From contig NZ_CP041409.1 of NCBI RefSeq assembly GCF_007065885.1, positions 2,279,501-2,343,500 on the forward strand: 64,000 nt of DNA, written 5' to 3'. Shown here in pieces: positions 26,388 through 35,638 of this stretch. The DNA comes from Altererythrobacter sp. TH136 (GTDB taxonomy: Bacteria > Pseudomonadota > Alphaproteobacteria > Sphingomonadales > Sphingomonadaceae). The notes below the pieces were generated by a model. It did no database searches and had not been told where the DNA came from. It worked only from the letters and a program-made list of their open reading frames with translations. Positions within the stretch are counted from its first letter, which is position 1; each line of letters opens with the position of its first letter. Made by a program: the position numbers and the translations under genes.

Positions 26388-26810
26388 ATGGAGCACTGGA
26401 TCCGCGAATTTACCCTCGCCACCTCGCTGGTGGTGGAGGGTATCGCGGCGCTGATCGTCGCGTTCGCGGTTGCCGAAGCGGTCGCGCGGCTGGTCATGTC
26501 CATCCCCCGCCACAGCGGCGCGGCGCCCGGGCATGTGTCTCATGGCGTGAAGGAAGAGATCCGGCTGCGGCTGGGTCGCTGGCTGGCGCTGGCGCTGGAA
26601 CTGCTGCTCGGTGCCGACATCCTGCGCACGGCAGTCGCGCCGACCTGGTCGGAGATCGGCCAACTTGCTGCCGTCGCCGCCATTCGCACCTTGCTCAATT
26701 TCTTCCTCCAGCGCGAGATCGCGGCTGAGGAGGTACGCAAGAGTGCGCAGAGAGCTAAGCTTGACGAGAGTGACGGCCGCGGCGGAGCGGCAGACCCGAC
26801 GGCGGAATAG
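26388..26810 (+). CDS. DUF1622 family membrane protein
   Basis: A 140-residue protein with two or three membrane segments: LATSLVVEGIAALIVAFAVA, LALALELLLGADILRTAV and AAIRTLLNFFL. The stretch IRLRLGRWLALALELLLGAD is diagnostic of DUF1622. The C-terminus is charged and probably cytoplasmic (EIAAEEVRKSAQRAKLDESD). Function unknown. It sits between tig and clpP, 47 bases after tig. Confidence 0.8.
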   Translation: MEHWIREFTLATSLVVEGIAALIVAFAVAEAVARLVMSIPRHSGAAPGHVSHGVKEEIRLRLGRWLALALELLLGADILRTAVAPTWSEIGQLAAVAAIRTLLNFFLQREIAAEEVRKSAQRAKLDESDGRGGAADPTAE

Positions 26811-26908
26811 GCCGAGCCCTCGCTGAAGCTGGCCAACGCGAATGCTGCGGAGAGCACCTGCCGCTTCGGGCGACATTCCACCGGGGATTGCAGGCGTCGG
26901 GGTTAACG

Positions 26909-26939
26909 CCCTTGAACATGCGCCGGCCACTCGCGACAT
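26909..26939 (+). promoter_or_regulatory. RpoH (sigma-32) type promoter of clpP
   Basis: CCCTTGAA (26909-26916), a 17-base spacer and CGACAT (26934-26939) match the Sinorhizobium meliloti RpoH consensus CNCTTGAA-N17-CCANAT with one mismatch. Transcription would begin near 26946, about 29 bases before the clpP ATG. ClpP is a classical heat-shock gene, and rpoH itself lies in this window. Confidence 0.65.
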
Positions 26940-26974
26940 AGGCGGCCGACAAGAGACGGAAGGACAGAGTTTTC

Positions 26975-27679
26975 ATGATCGACGTGTTGGGCGGCTACGG
27001 CGAGACCTACGGCAGCCAGGGCAAGTTCACTCGCGACCCGTTCACCGGCGCACTGGTGCCGGTGGTGGTCGAGCAGACCAGCCGCGGCGAGCGCAGCTTC
27101 GACATTTTTTCCCGCCTGCTGCGCGAACGCATCGTGTTCGTGACCGATCAGGTGGAAGACAACATGGCTTCGCTGATCGTGGCGCAGCTGTTGTTCCTCG
27201 AAAGCGAAAACCCGTCCAAGCCGATCAGCATGTACATCAATTCGCCCGGCGGCGTGGTCACGGCCGGCATGGCGATTCACGACACCATGCAGTATATCAA
27301 ACCGCGCGTTTCCACCGTCTGCGTCGGGCAGGCCGCGTCGATGGGCAGCTTCCTGCTCGCCGCCGGTGAGCCGGGCATGCGCATCGCGCTGCCCAATGCG
27401 CGGATCATGGTGCACCAGCCCTCGGGTGGCGCGCGTGGCATGGCTTCGGATATCGAAATCCAGGCACGCGAGATCCTGCGCATGCGCACTCGTCTCAACG
27501 ATCTGTACGCCAAGTACACCGGTAAATCGCTGGAGGAGATCGAGAAGGCGATGGACCGCGACACCTTCCTCGAGGCTGAGGAAGCCCGCGCGTTCGGCAT
27601 CGTCGACAAGGTGTTCGAAACCCGCCCGGAGAGTGAGACCACCGGCGAGGGCGAGGGCAGCGGCGGCGCGCCGGAGTGA
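26975..27679 (+). CDS. clpP: ATP-dependent Clp protease proteolytic subunit
   Basis: A serine protease forming the tetradecameric proteolytic chamber used by ClpX and ClpA. It has 234 residues. Catalytic triad by alignment: Ser122 in GQAASMGSF, His147 in IMVHQPSGG and Asp196 in AMDRDTFLE, with the same spacing as E. coli Ser97/His122/Asp171. The C-terminal 15 residues are acidic and Gly-rich. clpX follows 144 bases downstream. It is probably heat-induced from the RpoH-type promoter. Confidence 0.97.
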   Translation: MIDVLGGYGETYGSQGKFTRDPFTGALVPVVVEQTSRGERSFDIFSRLLRERIVFVTDQVEDNMASLIVAQLLFLESENPSKPISMYINSPGGVVTAGMAIHDTMQYIKPRVSTVCVGQAASMGSFLLAAGEPGMRIALPNARIMVHQPSGGARGMASDIEIQAREILRMRTRLNDLYAKYTGKSLEEIEKAMDRDTFLEAEEARAFGIVDKVFETRPESETTGEGEGSGGAPE

Positions 27680-27823
27680 GCCGTAGCATTTCGGCAACCG
27701 TGCCCCTTCAGCTTGGCGCAAGGCGCTCAGTGCTAGGCGCTGCAGGTTGATTATCGAAAATCCGGCCCTACGGTCGGCGAATCCCGCATTGCTGCAAGCC
27801 GCGGGCCTTGAAGGTTTCAGGAT

Positions 27824-29089
<1,266 letters not shown>

Positions 29090-29091
29090 GC

Positions 29092-29439
29092 ATGGCGGCC
29101 ACGGTGATCGTGATCGTGATCGCGATCGCCGGGGTCTCTGTGCTGTTCGGTCTCGCGTTGCGAACCAGCCGGCGCTTCGGACGCTTCGAGCAACTGCCCA
29201 CACACTTTGACTTGCGCGGCCGGGCCGATGCGTTCGGGCCGGCCAGGGTCATTCTGTGGATAGTCCCCGGCATCCTGATGAGCACGTTGGCACTGATTGC
29301 CGCGATCATGTTCATCGTCCCGCGCGAGGCGCAGAACGGCAATCCGGTGGTGGGCATCGTGATCACGGTGGTGACGCTGGTTGGCGCGCAAGTGCTGATT
29401 GGGTGGCTTCTACAACGATGGGCGGCAACGCAGGTCTAA
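29092..29439 (+). CDS. Small membrane protein with DUF1648-like segment
   Basis: A 115-residue protein with an N-terminal hydrophobic helix ([19 protein letters not shown]). The segment [16 protein letters not shown] resembles the DUF1648 (LPxHFxxxGxxD) motif found in SdpI-type proteins. Two further membrane segments follow (IPGILM... region and [20 protein letters not shown]). Its ATG begins 2 bases after the clpX stop, so expression is likely coupled. No function can be given. Confidence 0.65.
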   Translation: MAATVIVIVIAIAGVSVLFGLALRTSRRFGRFEQLPTHFDLRGRADAFGPARVILWIVPGILMSTLALIAAIMFIVPREAQNGNPVVGIVITVVTLVGAQVLIGWLLQRWAATQV

Positions 29440-29463
29440 GTGTAACTCGCTCGCCCTCGTGGG

Positions 29464-30057
29464 TCAGAATCGGTTGGCCAATCTCATCAGGCGCGCCCGA
29501 ACCTCGCTCATGTCGATCGACATAGTCGCCGGGTGCGGGACGTTCTTCAGCGCAGGCAGGGCCAGCGACGCGTAGTGGCTTGCCTCCTTCTTGCGTCCGG
29601 CAAGATCAAGCACCAGCGCCTTGGCCACGAAGACTTCGGGATCGGCGCCAAAGGCGCCGTCTTCCGCCACGTCATCCATCAGGGCCATTGCGCGCGGCAA
29701 ACGCTCCGTGCGGCGGAACGCGCCTACTAGGAACAGGTAATCGACCGGCTGGATTACAGACGAGCGCGACCCGGGCGGACGGTCCAGCGCCGTCTCATAC
29801 GCGCCGAGCGCTCCATCGATGTCCCCCAGCGCCACCTTGGCAGTCGCAAGGTAAAGCAGCGCCCGCGGCGTCTCGAACTCGTCGCCGAACGCGATGGAGC
29901 GCTCCAGCAGTCCGACCGCCACGTCGGGATGCCCCGCGATCAGGTAAAAGCCCTGGAGCGACAGGTTCTGCGCCTTCTGGTGGCGCGAGCGGGCCAGGCG
30001 CCGCTCGAAATCGGCGGCGATTTCGTCCGACCAGTTGGTGTTACGGTACCAGCCCAC
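29464..30057 (-). CDS. Hypothetical TPR-like protein
   Basis: A 197-residue protein without signal peptide or membrane segment. It contains at least two TPR-like helix pairs (LLYLATAKVALGDIDGALGAY; AKALVLDLAGRKKEASHYAS). Many Sphingomonadales have similar small TPR proteins of unknown role. The start is GTG at 30057, giving a protein beginning GWYRNTNWSDEI; the ribosome site is weak, so the start is uncertain. It is 10 bases downstream of the CDF transporter gene and is probably the last gene of mtgA-CDF-TPR. Confidence 0.6.
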   Translation of the reverse strand: MGWYRNTNWSDEIAADFERRLARSRHQKAQNLSLQGFYLIAGHPDVAVGLLERSIAFGDEFETPRALLYLATAKVALGDIDGALGAYETALDRPPGSRSSVIQPVDYLFLVGAFRRTERLPRAMALMDDVAEDGAFGADPEVFVAKALVLDLAGRKKEASHYASLALPALKNVPHPATMSIDMSEVRARLMRLANRF

Positions 30058-30067
30058 CTGCCCGGTG

Positions 30068-31003
30068 TTAGGTGCCGCGGATTAAATCCGGGTTAGCGCA
30101 ATCGTCCTCGCACCGGTCAGTTTCGACCTGCACGGTGGTATGGCCGATGGCGAACTCATGCTCCAGATCATGCGCCAGGTCGCGCAGGAAGGCGTCGCCG
30201 GGGTGGCCTGCGGGAATGACCAGATGGGCGGTCAGCGCGGCTTCGGTGGTGCTCATCGGCCAGATGTGGAGATCGTGCACCGCCGTCACTCCGGGTAGCG
30301 CTGCCAGGTGCGCGCGCACCGCGGCTTCGTCGATATGCTCGGGCACGGCGTTGAGGCTCAGTTTAACGCTGTCCTTGAGCAATCCCCAGGTGCCCCAAGC
30401 GATCACCAGCACGATCACCAGGCTGGTGACGGGGTCGATCCATCGCTCTCCCGTCAGCAGGATGGCCGCGCCTGCGATCACCACGCCGAGGCTCACCAGC
30501 GCGTCGGCGGTCATGTGCAGAAAGGCGCCGCGGATGTTGAGATCATGCTTGCGCCCGCGCATGAACAGCAGCGCCGTGGCGCCGTTGATCAGGATGCCGA
30601 TGCTGGCCACGGCGATCATCGTGCGCCCCTCGACCGCGGGTGGCGCGGCCATGCGGTTCAGCGTCTCGAATGCAATCGCCCCGATCGCCACCAGCAACAG
30701 CCCCGCGTTCGCCAGCGCCGCCAGGATGGTCGAACTCTTGAACCCATAGGTATACCGCCCCGACGGCGCGCGCCGCGCGAGCACGCTGGCACCCCACGCC
30801 AGTGCTAGGCTGAGCACGTCGGACAGGTTGTGGCCGGCATCGGCCAACAGCGCCATCGATCCCGCGAGGAAGCCGTACACCGCCTCCACCACGACGAACG
30901 CCAGGTTGAGCGTCACCCCGATCGCGAACGCGGGGCCGTGGTTCACCGGCCCGTGCCCGTGCCCGTGCCCGTGTCCGTGGTCGTGAGAATGTGCGGCGCT
31001 CAT
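30068..31003 (-). CDS. Cation diffusion facilitator (zinc/cobalt/cadmium efflux), ZitB/CzcD-like
   Basis: A 311-residue CDF exporter with six membrane helices. The first metal site is in LLADAGHNLSDVLSLAL (H and D of helix 2). The second is in HMTADALVSLGVVIA (H and D of helix 5). The N-terminus is an unusual run of alternating His and Gly (HSHDHGHGHG), and the C-terminal domain holds DLHIWPMSTT, with further cysteines in CEDDCANPD. This suggests Zn2+/Co2+/Cd2+ export by H+ antiport. The start ATG at 31003 lies 1 base after the mtgA stop. Confidence 0.9.
   Translation of the reverse strand: MSAAHSHDHGHGHGHGHGPVNHGPAFAIGVTLNLAFVVVEAVYGFLAGSMALLADAGHNLSDVLSLALAWGASVLARRAPSGRYTYGFKSSTILAALANAGLLLVAIGAIAFETLNRMAAPPAVEGRTMIAVASIGILINGATALLFMRGRKHDLNIRGAFLHMTADALVSLGVVIAGAAILLTGERWIDPVTSLVIVLVIAWGTWGLLKDSVKLSLNAVPEHIDEAAVRAHLAALPGVTAVHDLHIWPMSTTEAALTAHLVIPAGHPGDAFLRDLAHDLEHEFAIGHTTVQVETDRCEDDCANPDLIRGT
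30950..30985. repeat. CCCGTG hexanucleotide tandem repeat in CDF gene
   Basis: Four perfect copies of CCCGTG (30950-30973), then TCCGTG and GTCGTG. On the coding strand it encodes the HG repeat at the N-terminus of the CDF transporter. Copy number may vary between strains by slippage without breaking the frame, as the unit is six bases. Confidence 0.7.
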
Positions 31004-31004
31004 C

Positions 31005-31673
31005 TTACTCGTAGATACAGGCGTCGAGGCCGTCCCGCCGCACGACACCGATGCGCGCGGCGATGGTGTTACCATAGCGGCGCACGAAGCCTGACGGGCT
31101 GACCACCGACCGCTCTTTGGGCAAGGGCAGCGCGGCGACCATGCGCGCGGCCTCCGTGCGGGAAAGACGGTCTGCGGAGTGGCGGAAATACCGCTGCGCG
31201 CCCGCTTCGGCGCCGTACGTCCCGATGCCGGTCTCGGCGACGTTGAGATAGACTTCCATGATCCGCCGCTTGCCCCACAGCTTCTCGATCAGGAACGTGA
31301 ACCACGCCTCCAGCCCTTTGCGGAAATACCCGCCGCCCTGCCACAGGAACACGTTCTTGGCGGTCTGCTGGCTGATCGTGGAGCCGCCGCGGATGCGGCC
31401 GCCCCGCATGTTTTTCTTGATCGCCGCCTCGATCGCTTCCTGATCGAAACCTGCATGGGTGCAGAACTTGCCGTCCTCCCCCGCGATCGCCGCCGCAACC
31501 AGGTTGCGGTCGATGTTCGACAACGGCTCCCAGTCCTTGGTGATGCCGTTGCCGTCCATGATCATCGTCGCGGTAACTGGAACCGGCACGAAGCGGAACA
31601 CGATCACCAGCACCAGGCTGAGCGCGATGAAGCCGACGATCAGCTTGGCGAGGAGCTTTCCGAACCGGAACAT
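31005..31673 (-). CDS. mtgA: Monofunctional biosynthetic peptidoglycan transglycosylase MtgA
   Basis: A family GT51 glycosyltransferase that polymerises lipid II into glycan strands on the periplasmic face of the inner membrane. It has 222 residues with one N-terminal membrane anchor (LIVGFIALSLVLVIVFRFVPV). The catalytic Glu is in AAAIAGEDGKFCTHAGFD, and the second conserved block is GGSTISQQTAKNVFLW. There is no transpeptidase domain. It is first in an operon with a CDF exporter. Confidence 0.94.
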   Translation of the reverse strand: MFRFGKLLAKLIVGFIALSLVLVIVFRFVPVPVTATMIMDGNGITKDWEPLSNIDRNLVAAAIAGEDGKFCTHAGFDQEAIEAAIKKNMRGGRIRGGSTISQQTAKNVFLWQGGGYFRKGLEAWFTFLIEKLWGKRRIMEVYLNVAETGIGTYGAEAGAQRYFRHSADRLSRTEAARMVAALPLPKERSVVSPSGFVRRYGNTIAARIGVVRRDGLDACIYE

Positions 31674-31700
31674 GCCTGTCGTCTAGCGGATGCCGGGCAA

Positions 31701-31733
31701 AAGAAAACGCCCCCGATCGGCTGACCGGGGGCG
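31701..31733 (-). terminator. Intrinsic terminator downstream of rpoH
   Basis: The arms CGCCCCCG (31708-31715) and CGGGGGCG (31726-31733) form an 8-bp stem. On the minus strand it is followed by TTTTCTT (complement of 31701-31707). It sits 24 bases after the rpoH stop. Confidence 0.88.
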
Positions 31734-31756
31734 CTCTGTTCGATTGGGCGGGAAGA

Positions 31757-32668
31757 TCAGCCGGCCACGGGCGCCGGCAGCAGCCGCTCGCCGGCGATGC
31801 GTTGCATCGCCTTCTGCAGCTTCTCGAACGCGCGCACTTCGATCTGGCGGATGCGTTCGCGGCTTACGTCGTAAACCTGGCTAAGTTCCTCCAGCGTTTG
31901 CGGATCGTCGGTCAGTCGGCGTTCGGTAAGGATGTGCTTCTCACGCTCGTTGAGGCTGTCCATCGCCTCCACCAGCATTTCGTGACGCACGTGCGCTTCC
32001 TCGACCTCGGCGGTGATCTCGTCCTGCAGCGGACGGTCGTCCTTCAACCAGTCCTGCCATTCGCCAGCGCCTTCTTCGCCGTTGCGCATCGAGACGTTGA
32101 GCGAGCCGTCGCCGCCCATCATCATCCGCCGGTTCATGTTGATCACTTCCTGCTCGGGCACGCCGAGGTCGGTTGCGATCTTGGTCACATCGTCGGGGTG
32201 AAGGTCCGAATCCTCGAACGCCTCCAGCTCCTTCTTCATCCGCCGCAGGTTGAAGAACAGCTTCTTCTGCGCGGCGGTGGTGCCCATCTTGACGAGCGAC
32301 CACGAGCGGAGGATGAATTCCTGGATCGACGCCTTGATCCACCACATCGCGTACGTCGCGAGGCGGAAGCCGCGATCGGGTTCGAACTTCTTGACGCCCT
32401 GCATCAGGCCGACGTTGCCTTCGGATATAAGATCCGACACCGGCAGGCCGTAGCCGCGATAGCCCATGGCGATCTTCGCCACGAGCCGCAGGTGGCTGGT
32501 CACCAGCTGCGCCGCGGCTTCCGAATCTTCATGTTCGGCATACCGCTTGGCGAGCATGTATTCCTGCTCGGGCTTCAGAATGGGGAATTTCTTGATCTCG
32601 GCCAGATAACGGTTGAGGCTCTGTTCGCCGTTCAACGCGGGGACCGCGATCTTCTTGGATGTACTCAC
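31757..32668 (-). CDS. rpoH: RNA polymerase sigma factor RpoH (sigma-32)
   Basis: The heat-shock sigma factor of 303 residues. Region 2 contains GYGLPVSDLISEGNVGLMQG and YAMWWIKASIQEFIL. The RpoH-specific box is present as QKKLFFNLRRMK (about residue 135). Region 4 with the -35-binding helix is LSQVYDVSRERIRQIEVRA. It directs transcription of chaperone and protease genes such as the clpP in this window. A possible housekeeping promoter is 80 bases upstream. Alphaproteobacteria often have several rpoH copies; whether this is the only one cannot be told. Confidence 0.97.
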   Translation of the reverse strand: MSTSKKIAVPALNGEQSLNRYLAEIKKFPILKPEQEYMLAKRYAEHEDSEAAAQLVTSHLRLVAKIAMGYRGYGLPVSDLISEGNVGLMQGVKKFEPDRGFRLATYAMWWIKASIQEFILRSWSLVKMGTTAAQKKLFFNLRRMKKELEAFEDSDLHPDDVTKIATDLGVPEQEVINMNRRMMMGGDGSLNVSMRNGEEGAGEWQDWLKDDRPLQDEITAEVEEAHVRHEMLVEAMDSLNEREKHILTERRLTDDPQTLEELSQVYDVSRERIRQIEVRAFEKLQKAMQRIAGERLLPAPVAG

Positions 32669-32748
32669 TTAAACCCTGACCTTTCCTGCGTCGCCTCGAT
32701 TATCGGGACCCCTGCACGGGCATCCGTCGGGCTGGGCACGCTCTGCTG

Positions 32749-32778
32749 TATATAGAGGGTTGCATGCTCGGTTGGCAG
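32749..32778 (-). promoter_or_regulatory. Candidate housekeeping promoter of rpoH
   Basis: On the minus strand CTGCCA (32773-32778) and TATATA (32749-32754) are separated by 18 bases. They match four of six positions of the -35 and -10 consensus each. The predicted leader is about 75 bases. The match is modest. Confidence 0.35.
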
Positions 32779-32793
32779 TGCTTTTCATCGATC

Positions 32794-33750
32794 TCAATGA
32801 GCGGTTCGGTCGATAAGTTCCGCCATGTCGGCGGGCAGTTTCGCTGAAAAGACGAGCCGTTCCGCAGTAACCGGATGGAGGAACCCAAGGCTGGCGGCGT
32901 GAAGCGCCTGACGGGCAAACCCGAGCTCCCGGAGGAGCGGCCGCAGTGGCTTGGGATCGTGTCCATAAACCGGATCCCCCACTAGCGGATGACCGATTGA
33001 CGCAAGGTGAACCCGGACCTGGTGCGTGCGCCCGGTTTCCAGCCTGCATTCGATCAGGGTGCAGTCGTGCAGGCGCTGGAGAGTGCGGAAATGAGTCACC
33101 GCGTGCTTACCACGCGAACTGTCTGCGGGCAGTACCGCCATCTTCTTGCGGTTGGCGTCCGACCGGCCGAGGCGCGCGGTCACGGTGCCTTCCCCCGGCT
33201 TGGGATGGCCCGCGCAAACCGCCAGATAGGTTCGCTCGATCGAGTGATCCGCAAACTGCCGTGCCAGCCCTTCGTGCGCGGCGTCGCTCTTGGCGACGAC
33301 CAGCAGGCCCGAGGTGTCCTTGTCGATCCGGTGCACGATGCCGGGGCGCAAGGTGCCGTTGATGCCCGAAAGGCGCCCCGCGCAATGGTGTAGCAAGGCA
33401 TTGACCAGCGTGCCGTCAAGATTGCCCGCCGCGGGATGCACCACCAGCCCGGCTGGCTTGTCGACTACGATCAGGTGATTGTCCTCGAACACGACATCGA
33501 GCGGGATATCCTGCGCCTGCGCGTCGAGCGGGGCGGGCGGGGGCAGGGCGATCGCGAAAGCTTCGCCGCCACGGATCTTCCCGGACGGGTTGGTCGCCGT
33601 TTGCCCCGCGACCGTGACCGCCCCGTCGGCGATCAGCTGCTTGATGCGTTCGCGCGACAGGCCGCTCGCATGGGCCAGCGCCTTGTCCAGGCGGCCGGGC
33701 GTGGGCAGAACCCCATTGATGATTTCCCCATCTCGCATGCCGGCGCCCAT
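32794..33750 (-). CDS. rluD: 23S rRNA pseudouridine synthase, RluD-like (RluA family)
   Basis: A 318-residue enzyme. An N-terminal S4 RNA-binding domain (GRLDKALAHASGLSRERIKQLI) is followed by the catalytic domain with the active-site Asp in GIVHRIDKDTSGLLVVAK. Family members convert uridines in helix 69 of 23S rRNA. The C-terminal HASLGFLHPVT motif is present. It could start at ATG 33750 or at ATG 33738. It is divergent from the JAMM gene, only 16 bases from that ATG. Another RluA-family gene is found at 60856-62046. Confidence 0.92.
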   Translation of the reverse strand: MGAGMRDGEIINGVLPTPGRLDKALAHASGLSRERIKQLIADGAVTVAGQTATNPSGKIRGGEAFAIALPPPAPLDAQAQDIPLDVVFEDNHLIVVDKPAGLVVHPAAGNLDGTLVNALLHHCAGRLSGINGTLRPGIVHRIDKDTSGLLVVAKSDAAHEGLARQFADHSIERTYLAVCAGHPKPGEGTVTARLGRSDANRKKMAVLPADSSRGKHAVTHFRTLQRLHDCTLIECRLETGRTHQVRVHLASIGHPLVGDPVYGHDPKPLRPLLRELGFARQALHAASLGFLHPVTAERLVFSAKLPADMAELIDRTAH

Positions 33751-33766
33751 GCTAGGAAGATGGGCG

Positions 33767-34159
33767 ATGGGGATCGAAGTCTCAAGCTGGGTGGTGGAGC
33801 GGCTGATCGCCGAAGCCGCCGACGCCTATCCGCTGGAAGCGTGCGGGCTGCTGCTCGGCCACGAGCGGGTGGAGCAGGTCCGCCCGTGTGCCAACGTCCA
33901 TCCCGATCCCGCGCGGCATTTCGCAATCGACCCGCAAGCGCTGATCGACGCCCACCGGGCGGCGCGCGGTGGCGGGCTGCAGGTCATCGGTTATTACCAT
34001 TCCCACCCCCTCGGCCCGCCCGCCCCGTCAGCCACTGACCGCGCGCACGCCACGGGCGACGGCAGGGTGTGGGCGATCGTCGGCGAAGGGAGGGTCGGCT
34101 GGTGGCGAGATAGCGCGACGGGCTTCGAGCCACTTTCCTACCGGCAAGCGGGCGGGTAG
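33767..34159 (+). CDS. JAMM/MPN (Mov34) metallopeptidase, orphan
   Basis: A 130-residue prokaryotic JAB1/MPN domain. All zinc-site residues are present: Glu24 in YPLEACGLLLGH, His78 and His80 in YYHSHPLGPP, Ser88 and Asp91 (H-x-H-x7-S-x2-D). Bacterial relatives remove ubiquitin-like or sulfur-carrier modifications (for example CysO-Cys cleavage). No carrier (ThiS/MoaD) or E1 gene is next to it here, so the partner is unknown. The start is ATG at 33767 after AGGAAG (33754-33759). Confidence 0.85.
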   Translation: MGIEVSSWVVERLIAEAADAYPLEACGLLLGHERVEQVRPCANVHPDPARHFAIDPQALIDAHRAARGGGLQVIGYYHSHPLGPPAPSATDRAHATGDGRVWAIVGEGRVGWWRDSATGFEPLSYRQAGG

Positions 34160-34243
34160 GGCACTGCACATGCACTTCATCGCTTCCTCTTGCCGACTGC
34201 TGACCGAGCGGTTGGGGCGGGGCGAGGTTTCTTCTACAGAACA

Positions 34244-34261
34244 GTGTGACACGTGTGACAC
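34244..34261. promoter_or_regulatory. Operator-like tandem/palindromic repeat upstream of chpT
   Basis: GTGTGACAC is repeated twice head to tail (34244-34252 and 34253-34261). The 18 bases also form a near-perfect palindrome: 16 of 18 positions are symmetric around CACGTG. It lies 24 bases before the chpT ATG, where a repressor or activator could act. The protein that binds it is unknown. Confidence 0.55.
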
Positions 34262-34285
34262 ATCCTACAGGATCGCCTCCCTTAC

Positions 34286-34930
34286 ATGAACGATACCGAC
34301 AGCCTCGACCTTGCAAGCATGCTCTGCTCGCGCCTGTGCCACGATCTGCTGTCGCCGGTAGGTGCGCTGACCAACGGACTGGAGCTGCTCGCCGACGAGC
34401 GTGATCCCGACATGCGCCAGCGGTGCTTCGAATTGCTGGAGCAGAGCGCGAAAGTGAGCGCGGACAAGCTCAAGTTCTTCCGCCTCGCGTTCGGCGCAGC
34501 CGGCGGGTTCGGCGAAAGCGTGCCGGTCGATGAGGCCCGCAGCGTGACCGAGGCACTGGTCGGCGATGCCAAGCGGGTAGAGCTCAACTGGGCACTCAGC
34601 GCCGACCGCCTGCCCAAGGGCGCGGTGAAGGTGCTGCTCAATTTCGCGCAGATCGGGCTCGACGCGCTGGTGCGCGGCGGGACGCTGGATGTGGGTGCCG
34701 AGAGCCGCGACGGCGCGAGCGAGATCGTCGTGCGCGCCGCGGGGCCGCGGATCGCGTTCGATGAGATCATCGGCCGCGCGCTAGAAGGCCGCCTGAAGCC
34801 CGGCGAACTGACCAGCCGGACGGCGGCGGCGCATATGCTCAGCATGGTGGCGGCGCAGGCGGGCGGGGGCCTCCAATACATGCTGTCGGACGATGCGCTG
34901 GTGCTCGGCGCGGTGCTGCCGGGGGCCTGA
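34286..34930 (+). CDS. chpT: Histidine phosphotransferase ChpT
   Basis: An essential phosphorelay protein of alphaproteobacteria: it accepts phosphate from CckA and passes it to CtrA (and CpdR), controlling the cell cycle or motility. It has 214 residues. The DHp-like helix has the phosphorylated His19 in SRLCHDLLSPVGALTNGLEL. The following part is the degenerate ATPase-like domain (KGAVKVLLNFAQIGLDAL). Its 3' end lies 3 bases before amiD. The CckA and CtrA genes are not in the window. Confidence 0.92.
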   Translation: MNDTDSLDLASMLCSRLCHDLLSPVGALTNGLELLADERDPDMRQRCFELLEQSAKVSADKLKFFRLAFGAAGGFGESVPVDEARSVTEALVGDAKRVELNWALSADRLPKGAVKVLLNFAQIGLDALVRGGTLDVGAESRDGASEIVVRAAGPRIAFDEIIGRALEGRLKPGELTSRTAAAHMLSMVAAQAGGGLQYMLSDDALVLGAVLPGA

Positions 34931-34933
34931 CGC

Positions 34934-35638
34934 GTGGACGAGCTCGTCCACCGCGCCGTACCATCGCCCAACTGGGACGAGCGCGCGTTGCCGATTTCGA
35001 TGGTCGTCCTGCATTATACCGAGATGCCCAGCGCCGAGGACGCGCTGACCCGGCTGATCGATCCGGAGGCCAAGGTCAGCGCGCACTACCTGATCAGCGA
35101 AGCGGGCGAGGTCATCCGGCTGGTCGACGAGGACAAGCGCGCGTGGCACGCGGGGCAGAGCTACTGGCGCGGCCATCCCGACGTGAACTCGGCCAGCATC
35201 GGCATCGAGCTCGATCATCCAGGTCACGCACTCGGTTACCGCGATTTCGCCGATGCCCAGATCGATGCGCTGGTCCCGCTGCTCGCCCGGATCGTGCAGG
35301 AGTACGACATTCCGCGAGCGAACGTCATCGGCCATTCGGATGTCGCGCCGGCGCGCAAGATCGATCCGGGCGAACTGTTCCCGTGGGACCGGCTTGCCGA
35401 ATACAAGCTGTGCCTGCCGCGGCCCGACAAGCTGGAACAGGGCGATCCGTTCGACAACGATGCCGCGTTTTACCTAGCGCTCGAACGGTTCGGATATGAC
35501 ATCACCGATGGGCACAAGGCGGTGGAGGCGTTCCAGCGGCGCTGGCGGCCCGACAGGATCGACGGGGCGATCGACGGCCAGGTGCGTGCGATCCTGTTTC
35601 AGCTTCTGCTGGACCGCGACCGCGGGCTTGCTAGATAG
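34934..35638 (+). CDS. amiD: N-acetylmuramoyl-L-alanine amidase, AmiD-like
   Basis: An amidase_2 domain protein with C-terminal peptidoglycan-binding domain, 234 residues. Zinc ligands are His in VVLHYTEM, His in IGHSDVAPARKIDPG and Asp in the same motif. The PG-binding helices are near FYLALERFGYDI and VEAFQRRWRPD. It cleaves the lactyl-alanine bond of murein or muropeptides. No signal peptide is visible after the GTG start at 34934, so it could act in the cytoplasm, as AmpD does, or have a missed start. It lies 3 bases after chpT. Confidence 0.86.
   Translation: MDELVHRAVPSPNWDERALPISMVVLHYTEMPSAEDALTRLIDPEAKVSAHYLISEAGEVIRLVDEDKRAWHAGQSYWRGHPDVNSASIGIELDHPGHALGYRDFADAQIDALVPLLARIVQEYDIPRANVIGHSDVAPARKIDPGELFPWDRLAEYKLCLPRPDKLEQGDPFDNDAAFYLALERFGYDITDGHKAVEAFQRRWRPDRIDGAIDGQVRAILFQLLLDRDRGLAR

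Noticed and set aside
34286-34930. A sensor kinase instead of ChpT
   Set aside because: Too short, no sensor domain, and the degenerate ATPase part lacks the N- and G-boxes needed for ATP binding; it matches ChpT.
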